A stretch of DNA of 64,000 nucleotides from Excoecaria cochinchinensis (GCA_947683425.1 CANTUQ010000081.1:7932501-7996500); one strand, 5' to 3'; positions 21,489-33,962 are shown, counted from the first letter of the stretch. The notes: generated from the sequence alone by a model not told the origin. Numbers and translations: made by a program.

Positions 21489-23782
21489 TGTAACACCCCT
21501 AACTCCCACACGTAGCATAACGAAGGATAAAGATCTATGGTGAGCGGAGGGTGCTACCAGACAAACACTCTTAGTAGTAATGAAAAGGTAGAACAATAAA
21601 ATTTCTCTAAACAGAACCTTAAGACATACACATCCTAAACCTATATCATCACCACACCAGTATTCGCACTATAGAATATTATAACTTATTACAAATGCTA
21701 AATAAATGAAATTAATTACATGTAGAAATCAAAAACACTTCTTATGAAAATCTAGCGACTCGTTAGCCAAAACCCAGTGGACCGCTGCGCTACTCTGATC
21801 TCCTAATCTGCACGGACAAACAACCGTGCTAAGCAATAACGCTTAGTCGGGCGAAACAAATAATGGGCAGCCACTCACAGTGGTTGCCGAGGCAAACACA
21901 TGCAAATCAATATGTGTGTGTATATATATATACATAAACATAAAGTACACCGGTTAAAGCTATCATAAATTCATATTCTTATTCTCATACGAAAACCTAA
22001 ACAATTTCGTAAACACACTCGTTTATATACCATAACCAGAAATAACTTTATTACCTTTTTAAATCACAATAACATTATACTTACTAATTGTTTACCTAAT
22101 TCATTTAATTAACCATATTAATAGTTATACCTCATAGGTTACCAAAAATACATTTTGCTAGTCAGAAATATTAAGCCTTACCAATTCCCATACTTATTAG
22201 TAGTTCCAAAATCATGCAGATAATAGTATTACCACTTAAGTCAAAACCTCTCATTTGTTCAAACCATTACGTATTCGAAACTAAACAAAATATTTTGATT
22301 CTCAGATTTAGTTCGGGCTTGAAATAAATATTCCAAGCTTCCTACGTATCCCTATAGTAGGGAATCAGAACCACATAGTTCTACAGAAAATATTTATACT
22401 TAAATAATCAAAAATTAACTCTAAATCCTTTCTTAAATTCGGTTATCTATTTCATTCTTACCACTTTATTTTCCTTTAACTATAAATCAATATGCAATCA
22501 TCGTGACCATCGAAAACAAATAAACATTACATACGGATTCCTTACCGATATACTTACATTGGTCATCCAAGCTAAGGTTCAGAGGACAAGTAAATACATA
22601 AAATACCTGTGTTCTTAATTCAAACATGTAAACGAATATATACATATACATAGAATTCATTCATTGATTAAGCAAATATAGAAAAACATGCATATCAATT
22701 ATTTGAATTATTCTTTACAATGACTTATACAGACAACCATACTCTTAACTTTTAATAGATTTATAACATCTACATACGAATTCTTGGACAGTCAATATTC
22801 ATTTATACACATTCATTAGAGTAATGTTGATTGCTTAATCATTTTCCATTTCACAGATATTGGTTGATTATACAAAACACATAGGTATCTATAGAGGATT
22901 CACAACACATTAGTGCGTGAGGCACGAGCTCATAACATATTAACAAACACTTTCAGTTACTTAGTCACATACTTTTTGCACATCATTATAGAACATATTA
23001 ATTCATTCACATAGCTTTATTCATTTAATTGCCTGCTAAGTCAAAAGGGGTGGATAAGCGAGTGAACACATGGCGGTACCCGTGGGTACGATTCGAAAAG
23101 CAATATCATATTTTTCTCATTCAAAACATTTACACATTGGGGATCTTAAACAAGATCCGTACACATTGAGGTTCGCGAGGAACTAAACGGATACCTGATC
23201 AGGCTCCAAAAAGAACAGAGGGCTGCAGCTAATGGAACTCTATAGGCATGCCTATCTATCCACAACTGACTCACGCAGGCTAAATTTTTCATATCATGAT
23301 TAAATTCTTCACATATATATACCCATTCTAGTAAATATTTGCATCATCCTTTTATGAATCACATAGACACATGCATTGATATAATTGCATTAATCATTAA
23401 GCTAACTTTAAATTATCTTTCATATGAAAAAGCATTAAACAATTAGGAATAATTGCAATATCATTCTTTAAAACGATAACGTAGTTTATTCATGTGGTTT
23501 CATAACATTATCCATACATAATACAAATCGCATTCAGAACATAACATGTAATTTATCATGAAGAAACCATGATATAATACCTATATAAGCATGTTTTTAT
23601 TTTATACAGTAGCAAAAACCCATTAAGGAAAGATATGAAATTCATTTTAGAATAAAAGGGTAAAATCGGAAAAACAGGGCATGCAGGGGGGTCACTGTAG
23701 AGATCGCGACAAGAGTCTCGCTCGCGACAGTGGCCAGGAGGCCAATCGCGAGGGAAGAAGCGAAGGACATGAGTCACGAGGG
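21489..23782 (-). repeat. 5' LTR of element T (truncated)
   Basis: It matches 16428-18700 with scattered substitutions and short indels; for example, 25-30 bp around 22585 is absent from the left copy. It ends abruptly in ...gacatgagtcacgag, where element A LTR sequence begins. Confidence 0.85.
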
Positions 23783-24803
23783 AACAAGAAAATAACAATA
23801 ACAATCCAATCAAAACCCAAAAAATATACCAACAGCAACCACAAAATTTAAAATGCTAGAAATAGATGCTACATAGGATAATAATAACAAAAGGATGATA
23901 ATATTAAAAACAGCAAATAATAAACAAAAATAAATGAAAATGTCTCTAAGAATGTTTACCCTCAAAATTTATAGATCGAAAAATAGGATGTCTTGATCCG
24001 TTCTCCTTGTAGATTTTTTGATAATAAGTACAAGAATATTTGAGAAAAAAATTTCAAGTTTTAAACAAATAAAAATCAAGAAAATATTTTTTTGGAGGGA
24101 TAATACAAAACAAACGAAATTGATTTTTCTTGCTTGAAATAAATCCCCGAATAGAAAATATCTTGAAGAAAAGAGAAGAAGAAAAAGCTAGACTTTAAAA
24201 TCTGAATATGTTTCTGCTTTTCAAAACCTTAGGCTGCTCTTTGTTCTTGAGAGAAAATCCCTTGAAAAAAATGCAGCTCCCTCTTTCAAATGAATCCCAA
24301 AAACCATTTTATCTTTCTGTGTTCTCAAAATGGAAAAAAACAAAATTAACTTTCTAATTTTTATTTTTTCAAAACTATATAAAAGAGTGAAAAAACTGAT
24401 ATTTTACAAACCCAAGATTAATTTTTTTGCAAGTGAAAAAGATAGCACGAAAGGGGGGAAGGGGCAAAAAATGCCCGCAGGTGAGGTAAAACGATGCGCA
24501 GGGATGCCCGCAGGTCGCCCTGGGCGACGTGCGCATGGGTTGCGTGCGTCGCCTGGGGGCGTGTGTCAACCCAGGCGACTTGCGGGCGCAGGGCGCGCCT
24601 CGCCCCTAGCGACATGCGGCCCTGCGAGCGCGCGAGGGGCAGGGAGCGCGTCGCCCCTGCAGGCGCACGCTGCGCCCTACAGGTGCATGTCGCCCGCGGG
24701 CGCATGCTACGCCTGCGGGCGCTCGCAGCTCCCACCCGGGCACGACCCACACGCGTGCGACCCAACTTGCACGCGCGGCGCGGAAAATAAAAAAATAAAA
24801 TAA

Positions 24804-24835
<32 letters not shown>

Positions 24836-25037
24836 GAGTAAATATAAAAATAAAAATAAAAACAAAAGGAATAAAAATAAGAGTAAAAATGCAAATTTTT
24901 GAATTAAAATTTTTAGAAGAACAAAGGGGATTTTTGACAAGGAAAACATCATTATGGACACCTCTACTTGTGGCAAGTATCATTTTTATCATCAGGTAAT
25001 TCTGATTTTGGACCACCTCGGGGACCCAGTGTCTACA
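23783..25037 (-). repeat. 3' LTR of Tat element A (truncated)
   Basis: The minus strand begins TGTAGACACTGGGTCCCC at 25037 and aligns with the A 5' LTR (59160-60422) until it breaks at 23783. Flanking segments are very similar, but the GC-rich island (24520-24780 here, 59830-60125 there) differs in length and arrangement. The motif GAGGGTAAACATTC is at about 23950, and a TATATAG box lies on the minus strand near 24373. The long reading frames through the GC island and the A-rich tract at 24785-24900 are compositional artefacts. Confidence 0.85.
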
Positions 25038-25052
25038 GTTGCCCCCAATTTT
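25038..25052 (-). other. Polypurine tract of Tat element A
   Basis: The minus strand reads CAAAATTGGGGGCAAC directly before the LTR start TGTAGACA. The same tract precedes the 3' LTR of element B (50291-50302). Confidence 0.85.
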
Positions 25053-26650
25053 GGGAAACTTAGAACTTAGGTGCCTAAGTTAGCCAAAATTTAGAAAAGA
25101 AAGGAAAGAAGCGCGTACCTGAGGCGGCTGTCTTCCCGGTCACGCTAATGGAATCATCTCCTTAAGTCGCCGTATAGACTGAGGAACGATTTTTATCCTT
25201 CTGGGTGATGCATCGAGTCTTCTTCAGACTTACAAAACGCGAGAGTTGCTCTTCTGAGCTGCATCGAGTCTGCTCCAGACTTACAAAATGCCGGAGTTCC
25301 ATCTCCTGATGGTGATATTCCGAGTCTGCTCCATACTTACAAAACGCGAGAGTTGCTCTTCTGAGCTGCACCGAGTCTACTTCAGACTTACAAAGTGCGA
25401 GGGTTCTATCTTCTAATGGTGATGCACTGAGTCTGCTCCAGACTTACAAAATACCAGGATTGCTCTTCTGAGATGCACCGAGTCTGCTCCAGACTTACAA
25501 AGTGCGGGGGTTCGATCTTCTGATGGTGTTGCGCCGAGTCTGCTCCAAACTTACAAAATGCGAGAGCTATTTTTCTGAACTGCATCGAGTCTGCTCCAGA
25601 CTTACAAAGTGCGGGGGTTCCATCTTCTGATTGTGCTGGTTCTTACTTAGATCTTTCTTGCAATAGTTATGTGCACAGAAGTATATACAAGAAATTGTAT
25701 GTATCTGACATGAGATGTAAATGCTTATAAAAATGGATAGACCATGTCCTAGGCGGTCAAGGGTCCGTTAAGGATGCGGCTTGGCTGCTCCACCATGCCC
25801 CCAAGGATCCAGAAGAGTGTCATATTGGCTTTAGGGACTCTGACCCGAAACTTGTTCTAAAAAACCCTCTAAGCGCGCATCTTTGCCCCCCCCCCCAGGA
25901 TTCTGACTCATGTGCTGCATTATACACTATCTGATGAAGGGAGATCATCTGTAGTAACGTCGCCTTATCGCTCCGGGCATTGAAAGTCATTATTTTAAAG
26001 GTAGTGCATCCCTTGTGGATTTTCACACTAGCTTTTCTTAGCGAAAAATGCGCTCTTTTCGGATTTTCACATAACCCTATGCCTTATTTTTTTAACCTGG
26101 AATGGACCCAACCCAATCTAGTAGCTTTTATTATTATTATTTTTTATAGGACAGACTGCCTGTTTCCAAGTTTTCACTCTACCCTTTAGCCTAACTTTTG
26201 CTTAGAGCGCCAATTACGGTTTTCATTTCTAACGGCCTCTTTTTTTTTTTGAGGTGTGGCTATAAGGAAAACTGAAGCTACTATTAGAGCCTCCTTCTAC
26301 AGCAATCAGCAATTATTAGCTGAGATATCTTCCCTTGAGCAGCGATTATATCCTCTCGCCCCCTCCGATGAGGGTTTTGCTAGATTGGATGAGGTGGCTA
26401 ACAAGGGTCAACTCCCTATGCCCCTGGCTCTCTTTTCTGTTCTCTTGTGGGGATTTCCTGAGACCACTTTGGATATCATCGCCTGTTGCATTTGATAGTT
26501 CAGAGGGATTCAAGATGTCGTGAGGCATCCTCTATCTTTCCAGGGTGCCATCTCATCCTTAGTCTTTACCCTTAGATACCATAGCCCCGGATACGGTTGC
26601 TTGCAAAAACTGTCATACCACAGATCAGAAACTACACCTTTGCCCCCATG
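25053..26650 (-). other. 3' non-coding region of Tat element A
   Basis: This lies between the integrase remnant and the 3' LTR of A. Besides the 107-bp dimer array (25215-25642) it contains a stretch (25980-26230) matching, in inverse orientation, 45480-45730 of element B (landmark: cacaagggac...cactacctttaaaataatgac). It has no coding potential that I recognise. It is cut at 26656 by solo LTR F. Confidence 0.7.
25215..25642 (-). repeat. Alternating 51/56-bp dimer tandem array (107-bp higher-order unit)
   Basis: The word gagtct starts at 25215, 25266, 25322, 25373, 25429, 25480, 25536 and 25587, with spacings 51, 56, 51, 56, 51, 56, 51. Short monomers read ...cgagagttgctcttctgag; long monomers read ...gcgggggttccatcttctga. 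Four dimers are present. This is a higher-order repeat inside the 3' region of a retrotransposon. Confidence 0.93.
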
Positions 26651-26655
26651 GTGCG

Positions 26656-28374
26656 TGACGCGACCTCAGCAAGTGTACTGAATCGACAAGTAATATAATG
26701 GAGTAAAATTAAGACTCCGAGTTATCGTACCCAAGGGACTGTGTGCGCAAGTGATGAAAATCCAATGTATGCTAAAGAATTCCCAATTATTGCAATGATT
26801 GAATTATTACGAAACTAGAACATATGAAATTAATCGACTACTGTAATGATTAAGCAATAACAAATTAAGATGACAGTAAAACTAGCAAAGATAAAAATAA
26901 ATGAAAACAAGAAAATATATCAAATTATAAAAGCGTTGTTCAAGTTCACTCATCCACCCCTTACCCAAATATGAATAAAATCAATCTAAGAATCTTATAT
27001 GAAAGAAATCGGGATAACCCTCTTAACCCAAGCGTCCCATTCCGGAGCAAGCTATTCTAATTGCATAACGTCCCATTCCGGAGCAAGTCATACAACTAGC
27101 CTAATCACGAGTCTAAAATCCTAGGTTCGGTTTGCTTTCCCATTCCGGAGTCAAACATCCCAAAACCTAATTATTTCACTCATCACTCAAACCTTAAATC
27201 ATAAAATTCTGTCCATTTAAATTCCCATTCCGGAGCAGTCTAAACACCACAGCAAACATGATATAAAATTTTGAGAATAAAATACATTCATGGCATCCAA
27301 TTAACAAATTCAATAACCAACATAAACATATGAAATAAATCATTCATCACATCTGGAAATTGAGCTGAAAAACTGAATTCCATAAATAATCAATAAGAAC
27401 CAGCAAAATAAACCAATCTTTCATACATAAACTCAAAAGATGTTCATCATTCACATCATAGGTGTAGGAGATTCAGAGATCCCCCAAACAACGAAATGAC
27501 TACTCACAATCCATTACAAAATCAAAAGAATAAAAGAAAGAATAACCCCTGAAATTCATTAAGAAAATCCCGGTTGAATCGCTCGTCCTTCAATCCTCTT
27601 CTTCAGATCTTCAATGGAGAAAAGAAAACTAAAACTTCTGGAAAAACTCAGAACTAATAAACTCTTGAAATTAAACTATGAAACTAATAAAAATTACTCT
27701 CCATCACTAATTGAAAACCAAAGAACTAATTGAAAACTAAGAGTTTAGAACAGAATAGTAACTTCGAAAAAACTTAGCCGCAAAACAAAGAACAAAACTA
27801 AACTTAAAATTTTCGGAACCCTAGCCAAATAGAAAGCTACGAATTTATATTTCCAGAGGGGTCACGGTGGCAATGGATTTGGTTGCCACCGTGACCTATC
27901 GGGAAGAATCCGATCGGCACAAGGGAAAACACTAGGTCACGGTGGCAATGAATTTGGTTGCTACCGTGACCAACCTTCACTTTTGATTCTGCCTTGCTAA
28001 ATTGACATGTCACGGTGACAATGAAGTTTGGTAGCCACCGTGAGGTCTTCAACCTTTGCATTCTGCCCACTTGATAATTATGTCACGGTCACAACCATTT
28101 TCATTGTGACCATGACCCATGCGACTTTCATTCTGCTTGCCATCTCCTTATGTCACGGTCACAACCAATTCATTGTCACCGTGACCTCTTGAGCAAAAAT
28201 CTACAAAGGCACGAAATTAAAATCAAAATGCTTTCTAAAATGAATCAAAACTTCAATTTGGCTAAGATTAACAAAATTAACATAAAAGAAACATAACATA
28301 ACATTAAACACAACTAAACACCCAAAAATCACAATAAAACACTATGAAAACTAAGCACTATATTGAAGTTATCA
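26656..28374 (-). repeat. Solo LTR F, Athila-like
   Basis: The 1719-bp sequence is bounded by TG...CA (minus-strand start TGATAACTTC, end GGTCGCGTCA) and by a perfect 5-bp target duplication, GTGCG (26651-26655 and 28375-28379). No primer site, polypurine tract or interior flanks it, so it is the product of LTR-LTR recombination. The end next to 26656 (aagtgtactgaatcgacaag...gttatcgtacccaaggga) resembles Athila LTR ends. It interrupts the 3' region of element A. Five dyad-bearing ~73-bp units lie at 27861-28190. Confidence 0.9.
27861..28190. repeat. Five ~73-bp tandem units, each with a GTCACGGT...ACCGTGAC dyad
   Basis: GTCACGGT starts at 27861, 27936, 28009, 28082 and 28152. The first unit pairs GGTCACGGTGGCAA perfectly with its reverse complement across a 9-base loop. 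Later units change inner stem bases on both arms: GGTGGCAA/TTGCCACC becomes GGTCACAA/TTGTGACC. Confidence 0.9.
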
Positions 28375-28806
28375 GTGCGCATAATTAGTGGGTGTTTAGT
28401 CCCGCATTTAATAACAGGGCCCATCGACTTAGGCATCTGGCCGGTGAGAGCAAGAGCAGAGTATAGCCATTTGGATTTCACACATTCAGTAATGAATGGT
28501 GTAGACACCGGGTCCCGAGGCGGTCCAAGATTAGAATTACCCGATGATGAAAGTGATACTTGCCACAAGTAAAGGTGTCGAAAATGATGTTCTCCCTATC
28601 GAAAAATCCATTTGCTCGTCCAAAATTTGCAGTGCGAAAATTGGCATTTTTGCTTTCATTTTTTATTATTTTTATTTCTTTTCTTTTCTTTTTATTTTTT
28701 ATTTTTTTAAATTTCCTTTCGCGTGCCACGTGTGCAGGCGCGCACGCCCCCTTGGGGCGCATCTCGCGCGAGACCGCGCTCCCCCTGGGCTGCAAGGCGC
28801 GCCCGC

Positions 28807-28900
28807 GACGGGCAAGACGCCGCTCGCCCAGCGCATGCCCGACGGGCGAGGCGCCGCTCGCTGAGCGCCTAAACGACAGGCGAGGCGCCGCTCGCCTGTC
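28807..28900. repeat. Three 34-bp GC-rich hairpin repeats in LTR C
   Basis: Units start at 28807, 28841 and 28875. The last pairs GACAGGCGAG with CTCGCCTGTC across the 6-base loop gcgccg. The copy in the second duplication unit is at about 33399-33492. Confidence 0.85.
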
Positions 28901-29370
28901 CCTCGCCTGCCAGCAAACTGTCAATTTTTGCCGAAAATGCAATTTTTGGCCTTTTTTCACGATTTTTTCTCCAAAATTGATTTTTTATTCCATTTTTTGG
29001 AATTTTCACGATTTTTTCAATTTTAAAATTAAGATAGGTTTCAAATTATTTTTTATTATTTTTTTAGTATTTTTTATTTATTGTTTTTTATTAAAATTTA
29101 TCATTAAAATAAATATCAAAAATTTAAATTTATCTTCTAAATTCTAATTTGAGTTCAAAAAAAATTAATTTTATCTTCAAATCTAATTTAAATTCAAAAA
29201 AATTAGATTTTATTTTCTAAAATCAAATTTGAATTCAAATAAATTTGATATTATTATTTTTGCTATTATTACCATGTTTATCATTTATTCTTGCCATTTT
29301 AATGTTTTAATATTACTATTGATATATTATTTGTTGGCTTTAATTTGATTTCTTTGTGACTTCCCGTTGC

Positions 29371-29488
<118 letters not shown>

Positions 29489-29784
29489 TCATGGTGTTAT
29501 TGTTAGTATCATTACTTCATATTTGTTTTGTACTACCATTATTTATTACTATAGTTTTTGCTATTGTGATTTCCATTATTATTATTATTATCATTATTAT
29601 TATTACTATTATCATTATCTCATGGTGCTAATATTATTAGTATTATTATTCTATGTACATGTTATATTATCATCATTTGTTATCACGATTTTGTTTGTTA
29701 TCATTATTATCATTATCATCATTACTATTATCATTATTTTTATTATTTCATCATGCTATTATTATTATTATTGTTATTATTATT

Positions 29785-29820
<36 letters not shown>

Positions 29821-31389
29821 ACTATCATAGTCATCACTATTATCATTTTGTTGTGTTGCATTATTATTATTGTTATTATCATTATTTCTTATTGTGCCTA
29901 ACATTTATTTTGTCTTTATTTGATTAATTTTTAGAACTATTACTAATATTTTTAATATTATTTTTTGGTCTGAGATTTATTTTGAGTTGCATTACGTGGG
30001 CATTCCTGTGACCTCCCGGAAGGGTCACCACAGGTAGGAGAACACGTCGGTTGGGTGAGATCTCTCCTATTCCCCTTCTTTGTGTTGTGTTTGTTTGCAA
30101 ATAAATATTTTATTTACGCACGCGTGAGATAAAAAGTCACAAAAATATTTCTGTAATTGAATTAGAATTTTCACTAATAAAATTGGGACCAATGTCCCGC
30201 GTTTTAGCCAAGGAATGTAAAACATCAGAATAAAACGAAGAGTTTCTTTTTCTCCAAAATGGGATCACTCATCCCGGTTTTCAACCCAACAATCAAACAA
30301 CTCTTCCACCCTTTTCAAATAAGTACGAAGGAACCGATGTTCCTAAACCTTCAAACAAGTGCGAAGAAACAAATGTTCCTAAACCAACGCATGTCCCGAT
30401 TTATGTATGTTTTTCTCATGTTTGATTTTGTTTGATTGTTTTAAATTTATGTTCATTTTCTTTTGGGCCCTTGTAATTGATTTTGGGGCAACATTATTTA
30501 ATTTCCATTTGGGATTGTATTCTGTCCCAATTTACTTTTTTTTTCTTCTTTCAATGGGGTTGTATTTCGCCCCAACTTCCTTTGTAATTGTGTGCTTGGT
30601 GTGTTTATTGCTTTCCTTTATTGCTTTATTTATCGCTTTCTTTTATTGCTTTTGGGTGCTTGCAATGCATTTTTAATTCAATGCATTAATCGTGTGAGAT
30701 AAGGGATAGAATTTTAGGAGGTTAAAAACTCATTTATAATTAACCAAAACATAAATAAGAGGGAAGTTCCGAACACCAATCTCTGGTTTAGACCAATAAG
30801 AGGTTAGAGACCTTTCCTAATTTCTTGTAAATTGGGTGGCGACTCCAAAATACCTCAAAGGTGCCTAAAAGTGTCATGAGGCTAGATGATCCTTCCCAAT
30901 ATTCTATTGGAAAGGGGGCATCCAAGATGTCTCATGGCACCAAAGATAAAAAAGACGCGAATCAATCCCTCGAATCCTAAAAGCAGGTTCAACGAGGGCC
31001 TTTGCTAGATTCAGCGTGCGTCATAAATGGCATTTCCCTTTTTATAAAAGAACTAGGAAATGATGAGTACATGAGTTGAACTGCTTTTGTTTTATGTATT
31101 TGCAAAGGCTGTGTGCATTTCAGTATGATTTCTCCACGCATGATCACCATTTAACATAGATTCAGAATGTAAAATTACATTTAATCTCGGAGTGGATCTT
31201 TTAAGCATCAGACTCATATTTTCAACCAGCCCTCTCGAGTTTTCTGAATTGGATATTTTCTCTCAAGCCTCTAAGTTTTGCCCAGAGTGCCTTTTTTCAG
31301 TTTTCACCCCGACGAGGCGCCAAATTTTAGCAAGGTCGCCTTTTTTCGATTTTCAACCCGCAGGGCATTTATTCTCTTCTTTTGATTTT

Positions 31390-32118
31390 TAGTCTTTAGC
31401 CATGGACCTTCTTGAGTCTGTTGATGTTGATCTATTATCCGAGCTCATCTCCATTGCTGTCTGTTAGAAATGCTACTCCCTTGCATACCAATCTCTTAAG
31501 AACGAACCTTCCTATGTTGGACTTAATTTACCTTGTATGTCTAGGATTCTTGGTTTCATTTGCCCGGAGACTGAATCTCCTCCTTTCCAGTGAGTGCTTC
31601 CTGACCTTCTTTTCGAATGATCAAACAAGTCTTTTCTGATAGATTCGGTTGTGATAATAAGTCTACGACCTGTTCTTGTCTAACATGTTCGAATGCTGCA
31701 ATCGCTTCTAACCATCTTGGCCAAGATCTTCTTGACATACTTGTTAACAGCCCCCTACTGCCCCATTGGCTTGAGGGCAATACGGGGAGGACTTGTGATG
31801 CTTGATGATATACTTCTGGAGCGACTCCCTAGCTTTAGGCACAGACTACTCTTCCGTCCTTGAACCCTACGTGGTACGGGGGACCAAATTAACATATCAG
31901 ATTTCTTTCGATGAACCTGTCCATACCCCGAGCGTCGACTTTCCTGAAGGACCCGGCTTCTGTCTACTTAGTGAAATAGGCGATAGCAACCATGGTGGAC
32001 CTATGTCGATTAGAGTCCGTAGGGTACACTTCCCCTAAGATATCTATTCCCCAAACTTCGAGCAATCCGTATCCATTGCAGGTCAATAGAACCCTTTCGG
32101 TCCTTTTTGGTAGCCAAG
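31390..32118 (-). pseudogene. Degenerate integrase of element A (duplication copy 1)
   Basis: Read on the minus strand from 32118, the frame gives the start of the integrase core (LEVWGIDILGEVYPTDSN...MVAIAYFTK) with the first catalytic Asp. Frameshifted pieces follow (SFRKVDARGMDRFIERNLIC, then KYIIKHHKSSPYCPQANGAV), and finally a C-terminal block (LKRLVCKGVAFLTDSNGDEL). In the last core piece the catalytic Glu after ANGAV is lost to GGC. Stops and frameshifts make it non-functional. The reading is interrupted at its 5' side by element B, which inserted at 36694/53076. Confidence 0.85.
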
Positions 32119-32943
32119 TGTAGACATCGGGTTTTGAGTCAGATTTTGATGGCAATTTTGGGTCCTTGATAAATTCCTCCAAACAAAAAATATATATATA
32201 TAAAAAATTGATGAAATGAGATTAGGTAAACTTAAATAAATTAAAAATTAGGTTAATTTAATTAGTTAGTATTGCAATTAGTCAGTAAATATTATTGGAT
32301 AATTAAAACGTATTTAAGTTTTAAAGTTAAGATTAGTTAATTAGTTAATATTTTAGGATAGTTAAAATTGAAAAAAGAAAATAGATATAGGGTTTAATTA
32401 AATAAATTAGATTGATAATTTAAGTAGATTGATTAAATTAAATAGGTATAAAATATAGAGTATTTAATTCATAGAGGGTTTAATTAATTAATGTGTAGTA
32501 ATTTGAGTAAATTAATTAAAATAAAAAAAATCAGAAAATTAAAAATGGAGGAAATAATTAGGGTAACCAAACTTAACCTAATTTAGGGATATAAATAGAA
32601 AATGATAAGCAAGAAGGAAAGGCTCTCGGCAGATCAAGGAAAAAGACCAAGAAAAAGAAAAAGAAAAGAGAAAGAAGAAAAGAGAGAGCAAGAGGGAGAA
32701 CCCAGAAAACCAAAAAGAGAAAAGGAAAGCAAGAGAGACAAGGCAAAAATATAGAAAGAAAAATAAAAAGAGTAAGAGACACAGAGAGCAAGAGAGCCAA
32801 GGTAAAAATATAGAAAGAAAAGAATAAAAAGAGGAAGAGAGCACAGATTAAGGGGCCAAGATCAAAAGAAAAGCAAAGAAAATAAAAGAATAGAAAGGAA
32901 AGAGAGAGGAGCAGCCAACGGGAAACACACGCCGGCGGAAAAG
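32119..32943 (+). repeat. Partial LTR of element B at the end of duplication copy 1
   Basis: The first 825 bp of LTR B, starting TGTAGACATCGGG after ccaag (32114-32118), include its TATA box TATAAATAG (32590-32598) and most of the purine-rich tract. It stops at 32943, the duplication junction. Confidence 0.92.
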
Positions 32944-33091
32944 TAAGCACTATATTGAAGTTATCAGTGCGCATAATTAGTGGGTGTTTAGTCCCGCATT
33001 TAATAACAGGGCCCATCGACTTAGGCATCTGGCCGGTGAGAGCAAGAGCAGAGTATAGCCATTTGGATTTCACACATTCAGTAATGAATGG

Positions 33092-33962
33092 TGTAGACAC
33101 CGGGTCCCGAGGCATTCCAAGATCAGAATTACCCGATGATGAAAGTGATACTTGCCACAAGTAAAGGTGTCGAAAATGATGTTCTCCCTATCGAAAAATC
33201 CATTTGCTCGTCCAAAATTTGCAGTGCGAAAATTGGCATTTTTGCTTTCATTTTTTATTATTTTTATTTCTTTTCTTTTCTTTTTATTTTTTATTTTTTT
33301 AAATTTCCTTTCGCGTGCCACGTGTGCAGGCGCGCACGCCCCCTTGGGGCGCATCTCGCGCGAGACCGCGCTCCCCCTGGGCTGCAAGGCGCGCCCGCGA
33401 CGGGCAAGACGCCGCTCGCCCAGCGCATGCCCGACGGGCGAGGCACCGCTCGCTGAGCGCCTAAACGACAGGCGAGGCGCCGCTCGCCTGTCCCTCGCCT
33501 GCCAGCAAACTGTCAATTTTTGCCGAAAATGCAAGTTTTGGCCTTTTTTCATGATTTTTTCTCCAAAATTGATTTTTTATTCCATTTTTTGGAATTTTCA
33601 CGATTTTTTCAATTTTAAAATTAAGATAGGTTTCAAATTATTTTTTATTATTTTTTTAGTATTTTTTATTTATTGTTTTTTATTAAAATTTATCATTAAA
33701 ATAAATATCAAAAATTTAAATTTATCTTCTAAATTCTAATTTCAGTTCAAAAAAAATTAATTTTATCTTCAAATCTAATTTAAATTCAAAAAAATTAGAT
33801 TTTATTTTCTAAAATCAAATTTGAATTCAAATAAATTTGATATTATTATTTTTGCTATTATTACCATGTTTATCATTTATTCTTGCCATTTTAATGTTTT
33901 AATATTACTATTGATATATTATTTGTTGGCTTTAATTTGATTTCTTTGTGACTTCCCGTTGC

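Larger units (their letters stand above)
16428..23782 (-). mobile_element. Tekay/Del-like element T with 3.8-kb LTRs and no coding interior
   Basis: Read on the minus strand: a truncated 5' LTR (21489-23782), primer site (21474-21485), 1.2-kb interior, polypurine tract (20253-20267) and full 3' LTR (16428-20252). The interior has no gag or pol similarity, so this is either a large-retrotransposon-derivative type or an internal deletion. It inserted into T' gag; ttagg at 16423-16427 is the candidate left target duplication. Its right partner was lost at the 23782/23783 junction with the LTR of element A. Confidence 0.85.

Noticed and set aside
24330..25016. Long Arg/Ala/Pro-rich frames over GC-rich islands (also 7539-7894, 28478-29147, 33070-33739, 59836-60378)
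   Set aside because: The islands are stop-poor because of their base composition. The frames overlap on both strands, end in low-complexity A- or T-rich tracts and lack any recognisable domain.
32573..33160. 195-codon minus-strand frame across the duplication junction (similar frames at 37149-37420 and 50757-51028)
   Set aside because: It reads the complement of a homopurine tract (Phe/Leu/Ser only) joined to element sequence; not a membrane protein.
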